A DNA stretch of 64,000 nucleotides from Micromonospora sp. WMMA1947 (lineage in GTDB: Bacteria > Actinomycetota > Actinomycetes > Mycobacteriales > Micromonosporaceae), in assembly GCF_027497355.1 (NCBI RefSeq), contig NZ_CP114909.1, positions 1-64,000 of the forward strand. Direction: 5' to 3'. Below, piece after piece: positions 41,201 to 49,312 of the stretch; within the stretch, counting starts at the first letter, position 1, and the number at the start of each line of letters is the position of its first letter. The position numbers and the translations under genes are program-made. Below the pieces are notes generated by a model. It saw only the letters and a program-made list of their open reading frames with translations, did not search any database and was not told the DNA's origin.

Positions 41201-44200
41201 ATGAGCGCCGTGCTCACCCCCACCCGCGATCTGCTGACCGCCCTCGACCCGCTGTCCCACCGTGACCGGGCGCGGCGCCTCGTGGCGTGGGCACGCACCG
41301 CACCCGACCGTGCGCAGGTCTGCGCCGACCTGCGCCGGCACGGCAGCTACGAGCGGCGACTCGCGCTGCTCGCCGCGCTGGCCACCCGGGACACCGCGGC
41401 CGTCCTGGCCGCGACGTTCGATCCGGAGCCGTCGATCGCCGCCACCGCGCTGACCGCCGCCGTGCGGGCCGGCGTGACGCCCGCCGACCTGACCGACCGG
41501 CCGGCGGAGGCGCGGCGGCGCGTCTACCGGGTGCTGCGCCGTCGGCCGGTCCCGGCCGTCGCCGACGCACTGATCATCGGGGTACGCGAGCGGTTCGGTG
41601 ACCACGAGGCCGCCGCGTTGCTGCCCGCCTGCGGCCCCGAGACGGTACGGACCTGGCTGCCCGACCTGGAACACGCGCTGAACCCGGAACGGCTGATGCG
41701 GACGCACTCCGACATCGTGCTGACGCGCACCGGTGAACGGCTCGCCTCGGCCCCGCCCGAGACGCGCGGGCGGATCTGGGCGGAGGTCGCCGGCGCGGTG
41801 CTGCACGGCGATCCGGCGCGGGCACTGGATCTGCTCGACGCGTACGCGCCCGAGGAGTCGCTGCCCGGCCCGCTCGTCGCTTACGGGCGGCTCGCCGCAC
41901 ACGACGCGCGCCGGGTCGTACGCCTGCTCGTCTCCCCGGCCCGCGCGGCCTGGCTGGCCCGGACCGCGCTGCCCCGGGCGCTGCTGCGCCGCCTCGCCGC
42001 GCTGCCCACTGACGAGCTGATCCCGCTCGCCGCCCGGCTGCGGGAGCACGACCGGGCGCTCGCCGGTTTGCTGCGCGCCGTCGCGCCGAGCCGCCGCGCG
42101 GAGCTGTACGACGGCGCGCTGGCCGACACCGACACCACCGCGCTGCTGCCCGGCACCGCGGTGATGGAGGTGCTGCCGGCCCCGGTGCGGGCGCGCGAGG
42201 CGGCCCGGGTGCTGACCCTGCCTGCGGTCCGCGAGCGGGAGGAGCAGGTGCGGTTCTGGAGCGCGTACCTGCCGTGGCCGCAGGCGTCCGCGTCGGCGAG
42301 CGCGGCGCTGCGCTCGGGCGACGCGGAGGAGCGCGCGGACGGCTGGCGACTGCTGGTGGCCGCGGCGCGCCGCTCCCGCGACCCGCGGACGGTGGCCCAG
42401 GTGGTGGTCCGGCTCGGCCGGCTGCGCAACGAGCAGGACCCGGTACGCGCCGCAGCGCTCACCGCGCTGGCCACCGTGGCGCCACTGCTCACCGCCACGA
42501 GCGCGACCGGGCTGACCGGGCTCACCACCGACGCGGTGGACGCGCGGGACACCTCGGCGACCACCACCGGCGCGTTGAGCCGGCTCGCCGTCGACGTCCT
42601 CACGCACCACGTGGACGCGCCGGAGCTGGCCGAGTGGGCGCTGCGCACGATCGACGCGGTGAGCAGCGACGCGAACGCACCGGTGCTGCGCCGGCTCGAC
42701 ACGGTGCTGCGGCACGGCCAGGAGGCTGTGGTGTTCGACCGGCTGCGCGGCCGGATCGAGGCCGGTATGGCACGCGCCCGGTACGGGCTGCTGTTCGCGC
42801 TCACCCACGCGCTCGGCCGGCGGGCCTGGCGCCTGCCGGAACTGCAGGACCTGCTGCGCCGGGCGATCGGGCCGGACACGCTGCCGGCGGTGGCCCGCAC
42901 GGCGGTCGGGCTGTGGCTCGCCGATCCGCGTACCCGCTCGCAGCGCGTCGCCGAGGTGCTCGACGTCGACGCCTCGGCGGTGGCGCTCCACGAGGTGTGG
43001 ACGATCGTCTGCACCTCCCGCACCGACCTGCTCGACCGGGTGCTGGACCGCGCCCCGCGCGGCCGGTTCGTGGAGAGCGGGAAGCGATGGGTGCCCGGCC
43101 CGGCCCCGCAGGCGCAGCGCTGGCTCCCCCGCCACCAGGACCGTTTCGTCGCGCTTCAGACACGCGTCATCGCCGACTCCGGTCACCGGGTGTGGCAGCG
43201 GGCAGCGGCGATCCGGGCCGCCGCCGGGGCCGGCCCGGCCGGGCGCGAACTGGTGCTGCGCCACGTCGACGCGTCCGAGGTGCCGGTCGCCGAGGCGGCG
43301 CTGGGTGCGCTGGTCTGGACCGACCGGCCGGACGAGGCGTTCCCGGTGCTGCTGCGGTACGCCGACGGCGACCGGGCACGCGTCGCGCTGTACGCCGCCG
43401 GACGGGCCGCCCGGTACGTTCCGCCGGCCCGCCTGACCGACCTGCTGGGCGGGGTGCTGACCGGCGCCGCGAAGGTCACCAGCCGCAAGGAGGCCGCACG
43501 GCTGCTGGCCCGCTACGCGCGGGTGGACGCGATGGCGGCGCTCGGTGAGGCGTACGCCGATCCGGGCACGCACCGCGACGTGCGCGCGGCGATCGTCTCC
43601 GCCGCCCGGCAGCGGCTGGGACCCGAGGCGACCTGGGCCGTGCTGCGCGCGGCGGTGCACGCCAGCCGCGAGGAGCGGCGCGCGGTGCTCGGCGCGTACC
43701 CGTCGGGGATCTCGGAGCGGCACCGCCGCGCCTACGCCGGCCTGGTCGTGGCGGCGTGCCGTGCCGACGACCGGGAGGTCCGCCGCGCCGCGTTCGACGC
43801 GCTCGGCGAGTGGTCGCAGTGGCTGACCGGCGTCACCGACCTGGTCGTGGACCGGCTCACCGACCCGGACGAGACGACGCCGAGCATCGGGGTGGCGAAC
43901 CTGCTGCGAGCCGGTGGGGACGAGGCCTTCCGGGCCGCGCTGGAGCGGCTGGTCCAGCGGGACGCGGCCGACGACGACCCGGGCGGTCCGGTGACCGACC
44001 GGCCCGCCCGGCGGCGCGTCGAGTCGCTCGCCGAGGGCGCGGCCCTGTGGTCCGACAGCCGCCCCGCGGGCGCCGACCGTGCCGGGCTGGTCGAGGCCGC
44101 GCGGTGGCTCGCCGGCCGGGACGGCTTCCTGGGTACGGCCACCGGCCTGCTCGTCGACCTCGGTCGGCTCGCCGACCTGGACGAGGTCGCCGCGCTCTGC

Positions 44201-44473
44201 GCGGACCGGCCCGTGGTCGCTGTCCGTACCGCGCAACGCGTCGGCGATCGTCTGCTCACGATGCGGCGGCGGCCCGACCCGGCGGCCCTGGCCGGCACCG
44301 TCGCCCACCTCGCCGGGCGCGGAGACCTGGCCGGTGGGCTGTTCGCGGTGGCGCTCGTCGCGCACGGGGCGGAGTTCGGCTGGAAGACGCCGTGGCGGGA
44401 CCTGCTGACCGCGCTGCGCCGTCACCCCGACGCGGACGTGCGGGAGGCCGCGTACACGCTCGACATGAGCTGA
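41201..44473 (+). CDS. Large HEAT-repeat-like protein
   Basis: 1090 residues from ATG 41201. Nearly all alpha-helical, with repeating pairs of amphipathic helices rich in Ala, Leu and Arg (for example VRAAALTALATVAPLL, EAAARLLARYARVDAMAALGEAYADPGTHRDVRAAIVSAARQRLG, EVRRAAFDALGEW). No catalytic motif, signal or membrane segment is visible. The superhelical fold suggests a scaffold for protein or nucleic-acid binding. It is followed by a VOC gene 30 bp downstream. No specific role can be given. Confidence 0.8.
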   Translation: MSAVLTPTRDLLTALDPLSHRDRARRLVAWARTAPDRAQVCADLRRHGSYERRLALLAALATRDTAAVLAATFDPEPSIAATALTAAVRAGVTPADLTDRPAEARRRVYRVLRRRPVPAVADALIIGVRERFGDHEAAALLPACGPETVRTWLPDLEHALNPERLMRTHSDIVLTRTGERLASAPPETRGRIWAEVAGAVLHGDPARALDLLDAYAPEESLPGPLVAYGRLAAHDARRVVRLLVSPARAAWLARTALPRALLRRLAALPTDELIPLAARLREHDRALAGLLRAVAPSRRAELYDGALADTDTTALLPGTAVMEVLPAPVRAREAARVLTLPAVREREEQVRFWSAYLPWPQASASASAALRSGDAEERADGWRLLVAAARRSRDPRTVAQVVVRLGRLRNEQDPVRAAALTALATVAPLLTATSATGLTGLTTDAVDARDTSATTTGALSRLAVDVLTHHVDAPELAEWALRTIDAVSSDANAPVLRRLDTVLRHGQEAVVFDRLRGRIEAGMARARYGLLFALTHALGRRAWRLPELQDLLRRAIGPDTLPAVARTAVGLWLADPRTRSQRVAEVLDVDASAVALHEVWTIVCTSRTDLLDRVLDRAPRGRFVESGKRWVPGPAPQAQRWLPRHQDRFVALQTRVIADSGHRVWQRAAAIRAAAGAGPAGRELVLRHVDASEVPVAEAALGALVWTDRPDEAFPVLLRYADGDRARVALYAAGRAARYVPPARLTDLLGGVLTGAAKVTSRKEAARLLARYARVDAMAALGEAYADPGTHRDVRAAIVSAARQRLGPEATWAVLRAAVHASREERRAVLGAYPSGISERHRRAYAGLVVAACRADDREVRRAAFDALGEWSQWLTGVTDLVVDRLTDPDETTPSIGVANLLRAGGDEAFRAALERLVQRDAADDDPGGPVTDRPARRRVESLAEGAALWSDSRPAGADRAGLVEAARWLAGRDGFLGTATGLLVDLGRLADLDEVAALCADRPVVAVRTAQRVGDRLLTMRRRPDPAALAGTVAHLAGRGDLAGGLFAVALVAHGAEFGWKTPWRDLLTALRRHPDADVREAAYTLDMS

Positions 44474-44503
44474 CCAGGCCGGACGCCGTCCTATGCTCGA
44501 GGC

Positions 44504-44944
44504 GTGACGCTTCAGCGGATGGACCACGTCAGCGTCGTGGTGGACGACCTGCCGGCCGCGATCGCCTTCTTCACCGAACTCGGGATGGAGGTGGAGGGCG
44601 AGATGCCGGTCGAGGGGCAGTGGGTGGACCGGGTCAACGGCATCGACGGCGTCCGGGTCGACATCGCGATGATGCGGACGCCCGACGGCCACGGCAAGCT
44701 CGAACTGACGCGGTTCCGGGCACCGGCGCTCGTCGCCGCCGAACCGGCGGACGCGCCGCCGAACACGCTGGGCCTGCGGTCGGTCATGTTCGCCGTGGAC
44801 GACGTCGACGACACGGTGGCTCGCCTGCGGGCCCACGGCGGCGAGCTGATCGGTGAGGTGGCGGACTACGGGGACGTCTACCGGCTCTGCTACCTGCGCG
44901 GCCCGGCGGGCGTCATCGTGGCGCTGGCCCAGCAGCTGAGCTGA
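44504..44944 (+). CDS. VOC-family (glyoxalase-like) protein
   Basis: 146 residues, GTG start. MDHVSVVVDDLPAAIAFFTELGMEVEGE opens with a typical first VOC strand and helix; RVDIAMMRTPDGHGKLELTRF and VMFAVDDVDDTVARLRAHGGELIGEV...CYLRGPAGVIVALAQQL complete the fold. His8 and Glu in KLELTRF fit metal ligands. Ends 3 bp from the convergent BtrH-like gene. Confidence 0.9.
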   Translation: MTLQRMDHVSVVVDDLPAAIAFFTELGMEVEGEMPVEGQWVDRVNGIDGVRVDIAMMRTPDGHGKLELTRFRAPALVAAEPADAPPNTLGLRSVMFAVDDVDDTVARLRAHGGELIGEVADYGDVYRLCYLRGPAGVIVALAQQLS

Positions 44945-44947
44945 CGG

Positions 44948-45937
44948 CTACCCGGCGTCCACGGCCGCCAGCACCGTCATCGCCTCGCGTTCGCGCACAG
45001 CCAGGTCGGCCAGGACCGCCGACGCGCGGGTCAGGTGGGCCGCGTCGCCGGTCCGCCCGGCGTCGGCGATGTGGTCGGCGACGGCGGTCCACAGTGGCGC
45101 GATGTCGGCGTACATCAGCTCTGCCCGGCGCAGGTGGGCATCGCCGGTGACGGTGGCGGCCTCGGCGAGGAAGTCCCGGAACAGGGCGCGGAACAGCGCG
45201 CCGCCGGTGCCGCCGCGTTCCATCAGCGTCGCGGCGAGCGGAAGGCCACGGGCCGGGTCGGCGGCGCGGTCCAGCCAGCGGGTGACCCGGGCGGCGGCGG
45301 TGGCGATCCCCCGGTGGCCGAGGTTGGCGATCGGCGGGTCGAGGAACGCCCCGGCGTTGGCGCGTACCGCCGCGCGGACGGCGGCGGCCAGGTCCGGCGG
45401 GGCGCCGGGCGCGGTGAGCGTGTACGACAGGTGGCGCGCGGTCATCGGTCCACGCGCGGCGCGGGCCCGGGCGAGGCTGTCCAACGTGGTGGTCACCGCG
45501 CCGCCCTGCTGGGCGGTGTCGACCAGGTAAGCGTGGGTGTCGTCGTAGCCGTACATCGCGACGGTGTGCCCGCCGAAGTGGACCTTGGTGGTGAAGTAGT
45601 CCAGGTGGTACGAGTCCAGTTGCAGGCCGACCGGCTGTCCGGCGTCCAGCGCCTCGGTGACGTTCCGCCACGCCCTGGCCGCCGACGTCGTCTCCCGGAC
45701 GCGCAGGTCCAGGCCCAGGTGGCCGGCGGCGGCCCGGGTCACGCACAGCGGCTTGGTGCGCCCGCCGAGGAACGGCACGTCCATGCCCTTGGCGTCCCAG
45801 TAGACGAAGCCGAGCCCCTCGCCGAGGCCGAACAGCATCGGCTCGGACAGGCTCAGGCCGGCGTGCCGCGTCAGCACGCCGAGCGTGGTGGTCTCGCAGT
45901 GCACCCCGCCGGTCGGCGTCACGTCGTCGAGGATCAC
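44948..45937 (-). CDS. BtrH N-terminal-domain protein (acyltransferase/peptidase-like)
   Basis: 329 residues. It begins with a papain-like BtrH pattern: GVHCETTTLGVLTRHAGLSLSEPMLFGLGEGLGFVYWD, with Cys14 as likely nucleophile, and FGGHTVAMYGYDDTHAYLVDT with the catalytic His and Asp. The C-terminal half is helical (DUF4872-like). BtrH in butirosin biosynthesis transfers an acyl chain from a carrier protein; that chemistry is not proven for this relative. Its start overlaps the stop of the DUF3800-like gene by 4 bp. Confidence 0.83.
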   Translation of the reverse strand: MILDDVTPTGGVHCETTTLGVLTRHAGLSLSEPMLFGLGEGLGFVYWDAKGMDVPFLGGRTKPLCVTRAAAGHLGLDLRVRETTSAARAWRNVTEALDAGQPVGLQLDSYHLDYFTTKVHFGGHTVAMYGYDDTHAYLVDTAQQGGAVTTTLDSLARARAARGPMTARHLSYTLTAPGAPPDLAAAVRAAVRANAGAFLDPPIANLGHRGIATAAARVTRWLDRAADPARGLPLAATLMERGGTGGALFRALFRDFLAEAATVTGDAHLRRAELMYADIAPLWTAVADHIADAGRTGDAAHLTRASAVLADLAVREREAMTVLAAVDAG

Positions 45938-46899
45938 GACGGCTCCTGTACGCCGGGCATCCGGCGGGCCACCCCGGCGAGCAGGTCGGCGGCCTGGACG
46001 CGGGGGTCGTCGCGCGAATCGGTCATCACCAGCCCGGCCAGCGGTGACGGGCCGGGCGGATCACCGGCGGCCAGTGCCGTCTGGAGGCGGCGCAGCCGGT
46101 CCTCGGTGAGCGCGCTCTGCTCGTCGTGGATCACCAGCACCCGCCGCCGGCCGCCGCTCCAGTGCAGGACGGTCTCGGCCAGCGCCGGCAGCAGCGGCTC
46201 CAGCGGCGGCGGGATCGTCCGGTCGCCCGCGTACAACCGGGCCTGCACGGCTGCCACCCGGGCCGGGTCGAGAGCGTCGAGGACCGCGCCGGCCCGCGCG
46301 TCGCCGACGTGGCGCCGCAACGCGTCCCGCGCGGCGAAGAACCGGTCGACGCTCCGGTCGTCCGCCCGGTCCCGCCGCTTGGTGCGCAGCATCTCGACCA
46401 CGGCGGCGAGGAAGCCCGCCCAGTCCGGCCCGGCCGCCCGCCCGGCCCGGTGCAGCGCCGCCGCGGCCGGACGCCGGTCACCGGCGAGGCGGGTGCCCGC
46501 CGCGTACGACGGCTCGGCCAGCAGCAGGTCGACGACCCGGGTGGCGAGGAAGAACTCCTTGTCGACCAGGTGCACGTGCGCCCGGCCGCGCAGCGCCGAC
46601 AGGAACCAGCCCACCGCCTCGGCGGCTTCCCGGCGGCGCAGGAACTGCCGGGACTTGACCTCGTCGGGCGAGAACCGGAACCCGGACCGCAGCGTACGGA
46701 TCAGATCGGCGGCCTCGTCGCGGCTCAGGTCGACGCTGGCGTGGACGATCACCGGGGTTGCCGGGTCGAGCAGGTTGGTGCCGGAGAAGCCGGACTCGTC
46801 GCAGGCGATCTCCCGCACCGCGCCGGTCAGCGCCGCGCCGGGTGGCAGCCCGCCCTGCAGCGGCAGCCTCGCACCCGTCGATCCGGCCATGCCGACCAT
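45934..46899 (-). CDS. DUF3800-like protein
   Basis: 321 residues from ATG 46899 (or 46890). IACDESGFSGTNLLDPATPVIVHASVDLS resembles the RNase H-like opening of DUF3800, with an acidic DESG motif, and VLVIHDEQSALTEDRL and MTDSRDDPRVQAADLLAGVARR give the later conserved acidic blocks. This suggests a nuclease-type fold but no activity is established. Overlaps the BtrH-like gene by 4 bp, so the two are one unit. Confidence 0.75.
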   Translation of the reverse strand: MVGMAGSTGARLPLQGGLPPGAALTGAVREIACDESGFSGTNLLDPATPVIVHASVDLSRDEAADLIRTLRSGFRFSPDEVKSRQFLRRREAAEAVGWFLSALRGRAHVHLVDKEFFLATRVVDLLLAEPSYAAGTRLAGDRRPAAAALHRAGRAAGPDWAGFLAAVVEMLRTKRRDRADDRSVDRFFAARDALRRHVGDARAGAVLDALDPARVAAVQARLYAGDRTIPPPLEPLLPALAETVLHWSGGRRRVLVIHDEQSALTEDRLRRLQTALAAGDPPGPSPLAGLVMTDSRDDPRVQAADLLAGVARRMPGVQEPS

Positions 46900-46967
46900 G
46901 CTCGCCCACCCGGGCCGCGACGGACCAGCGGTTAAGCCGGATCGGGTCGGGCGGCGGGTCGTGGACC

Positions 46968-47534
46968 TCATTCCACCGGCCGGGAGATCGCGGTCAGGCG
47001 CGGCAGCCGGGCGCGCATCTGCTCGTCGTCGTCGAAGTCGAAGTCCTCACCGGCCGGGTCGGCCGGCTGGGCGGGAGCGGCGCGGTCGGCGGCGTCGAGC
47101 GCCTCCCAGAACGCGTCGGTGCCGGCGCCGGTCGCCTCGGCGTACGCGTCGCCCGCCGCGCTCAGCACCGCCTCGCACTCGACCGCGTCGTCGTCCGGGT
47201 CGACACCGGCGTCGGCGAGGGAGTCGGGATTGGCGACGGCCGGCTCCCAGACCGCCCGCCCCTGCGCCACCAGCCAGCCGCGGAAGTAGTCGAACCCGTC
47301 GTCCGAGCAGCCGCCGCGCATCAGGTAGGCGGCCGCCCACAGGTCCCAGCGCCACCCCTCGGACGTCACGTCGTCGTACGCCTGCTCGAAGCCCACTATC
47401 GTCGCCGGACTACGCACCGACAGCTCCGCGACCAGGTGCCGGGCCACGACGTCGGCCCCCTCGGCGGTGACCGTCTCGCGTCCCGCGGCGCGACGCGCCC
47501 GCTCCACGATGTCCCAGAACGTCTCCCGATCCAC
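46968..47534 (-). CDS. DUF4240-domain protein
   Basis: 188 residues. MDRETFWDIVERARRAAG, WRWDLWAAAYLMRGGCSDDGFDYFRGWLVAQGRAVWEPAVANPDSLAD are the DUF4240 landmarks (DxFDYFRGWLxxQGR). Cytosolic, acidic C-terminus. Unknown function. Located 68 bp upstream of the DUF3800-like gene on the same strand. Confidence 0.88.
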   Translation of the reverse strand: MDRETFWDIVERARRAAGRETVTAEGADVVARHLVAELSVRSPATIVGFEQAYDDVTSEGWRWDLWAAAYLMRGGCSDDGFDYFRGWLVAQGRAVWEPAVANPDSLADAGVDPDDDAVECEAVLSAAGDAYAEATGAGTDAFWEALDAADRAAPAQPADPAGEDFDFDDDEQMRARLPRLTAISRPVE

Positions 47535-47627
47535 GGCGGGACCGTACGCCGCCCCACCGACAAGCTGTCAGCGGCCGTGTCAGCGCCGTGTCAGGGCGGT
47601 GGCGGTACGGCCGCCCATGGTGGTCGC

Positions 47628-48569
47628 ATGACGAGTTCAGCGATAGCGGTCTCCGGGCTGCGTAAGGCGTACAAGGACCGGGTGGTGCTCGACGGCATCG
47701 ACCTGGACGTCCCCGCCGGGACGATCTTCTCCCTGCTCGGGCCGAACGGGGCCGGCAAGACGACAGCCATCAACATCCTCACCACGCTGATCCGCGCGGA
47801 CGCCGGGTCGGTGCGGGTCGCCGGGCACGACGTGGTCACCGAGGCCAAGGCGGTCCGCGCGGCGATCGGCGTGACCGGGCAGTTCGCGGCGGTGGACGAA
47901 CTGCTGACCGGGCGGGAGAACCTGCAACTGATGGTCGACCTCGGCCCGCGCGACCGCGTGCCCGGCAAGCGGGTCGTCGCCGAGCTGCTGGAGCGATTCG
48001 ACCTGGTCGAGGCCGCCGACAAGCTGGTGTCGACGTACTCCGGGGGCATGCGCCGCAAGCTGGACCTGGCGATGACGCTGGTCGGCGAGCCGCGGATCAT
48101 CTTCCTGGACGAGCCGACGACCGGGCTGGACCCGCGCAGCCGCCGCACCATGTGGTCGATCATCAGGGAGCTGGTGGCCGGCGGCGTGACGGTCTTCCTC
48201 ACCACCCAGTACCTCGACGAGGCCGACCGCCTCGCCGACCGGATCGCGGTGCTCGACCAGGGCCGGCTGGTCGCCCAGGGCACACCGGAGGAGCTGAAGC
48301 GCCGGATCCCCGGCACGCACGTGCGGTTGCGGTTCGGCACCGTCGCCGAACTCGACGCGGCGGCGGAGGTGCTGCCCGGCGCGGTACGCGACGAGGAGAC
48401 GCTGGCGCTGCGTGTGCCCACCGACGGCGGGACCACGGCGCTGCGCGCCCTGCTCGACCGGCTCGACGCGCACGCGATCACCGCCGGCGACCTGTCCGTA
48501 CAGACCCCCGACCTCGACGACGTCTTCCTGGCCCTGACGGGCCGCGCCCCGGAGGTGGCCGCGAAATGA
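47628..48569 (+). CDS. ABC transporter ATP-binding protein (DrrA-type)
   Basis: 313 residues from ATG 47628. Walker A LLGPNGAGKTT, signature YSGGMRRKLDLAMTL, Walker B IIFLDEPTTGLD, switch His replaced by Gln (TTQYLDEAD), as usual in drug-resistance ATPases of this type. The C-terminal ~75 residues match the DrrA-specific extension (TPDLDDVFLALTGRAPE). It energises efflux of an unknown compound with the permease that overlaps its stop by 4 bp. Confidence 0.92.
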   Translation: MTSSAIAVSGLRKAYKDRVVLDGIDLDVPAGTIFSLLGPNGAGKTTAINILTTLIRADAGSVRVAGHDVVTEAKAVRAAIGVTGQFAAVDELLTGRENLQLMVDLGPRDRVPGKRVVAELLERFDLVEAADKLVSTYSGGMRRKLDLAMTLVGEPRIIFLDEPTTGLDPRSRRTMWSIIRELVAGGVTVFLTTQYLDEADRLADRIAVLDQGRLVAQGTPEELKRRIPGTHVRLRFGTVAELDAAAEVLPGAVRDEETLALRVPTDGGTTALRALLDRLDAHAITAGDLSVQTPDLDDVFLALTGRAPEVAAK

Positions 48570-49312
48570 GCAGGAACCACTCGGTCGTCATGCTGCGCCG
48601 CAACCTGACGCACCTGCGCCGCAACCCCACCTCGGTGTTCAACGCGGTGCTGATGCCGATCATCGTCATGCTGATGTTCGTCTACATGCTCGGCGACGCG
48701 TTCTCCGTCGGTGTCGACTACGTCGACTACGCGACGCCGGGCCTGATGCTGCTGGCGGTCTGCTACGGCCTCGGCGGCACCGCGACGTCGGTCAGCTCCG
48801 ACATGACCAAGGGCATCATCAACCGGTTCAAGGTCATGCACGTCTCCCGGGGCGCGGTGCTGACAGGTCACGTCGTCGCCACCGTACTGACGAACGTCCT
48901 CGCCGTCGCGGCCCTGGTCGGGGTGGCGTTCCTGCTCGGCTTCCGCCCGGCCGCCGACCCCCTGCACTGGCTCGGTGCGGCCGGCATGGTGGTGCTGCTC
49001 AGCATCGCCGTCAGCTGGTTCACCGTCGCGCTGGGCCTGTTCGCGAAGTCGCCGGAGTCGGCGGGCATGGCCGCCGTACCGCTGGTCCTGCTGCCGTTCT
49101 TCAGCAGCGCGATCGTGCCGGCGGACAAGATGGGGCCGGGACTGCGGCAGTTCGCCGAGTACCAGCCGTTCACGCCGATCATCGAGTCCCTGCGCGGCCT
49201 GTTGGGCGGCGCGCCGTCGGCCGGCGACGTGATCCCCGCGATCGCCTGGTGCGCGGGCATCGCGCTGGTCGGCTACCTGTGGGCGCGGTCCACGTTCACG
49301 AAGCGAGCGTGA
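48566..49312 (+). CDS. ABC-2 type transporter permease (DrrB-type)
   Basis: 248 residues with six hydrophobic helices (FNAVLMPIIVMLMFVYML, GLMLLAVCYGLGGTATSV, VATVLTNVLAVAALVGVAFLLG, GMVVLLSIAVSWFTVALGL, MAAVPLVLLPFFSSAIVP, IAWCAGIALVGYLW). The NRFKVMHVSRGAVLTGH loop is typical of ABC-2 exporters. Partner of the upstream ATPase. Its end overlaps the convergent AfsR-type gene by 17 bp. Confidence 0.92.
   Translation: MSRNHSVVMLRRNLTHLRRNPTSVFNAVLMPIIVMLMFVYMLGDAFSVGVDYVDYATPGLMLLAVCYGLGGTATSVSSDMTKGIINRFKVMHVSRGAVLTGHVVATVLTNVLAVAALVGVAFLLGFRPAADPLHWLGAAGMVVLLSIAVSWFTVALGLFAKSPESAGMAAVPLVLLPFFSSAIVPADKMGPGLRQFAEYQPFTPIIESLRGLLGGAPSAGDVIPAIAWCAGIALVGYLWARSTFTKRA

Noticed and set aside
40950..41201. 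83-codon minus-strand frame with CVTCGKVFV upstream of the sulfotransferase
   Set aside because: The only ATG lies upstream of the predicted promoter, the first half has poor coding character and no ribosome-binding site; only the last ~30 codons look coding-like. Kept as a leader observation, not a gene.
41111..44836. 1241-codon open frame on the minus strand opposite the HEAT-type protein
   Set aside because: Biased composition (Arg, Gly, Val, Gln) without motif; it would also swallow the well-supported VOC gene on the other strand.
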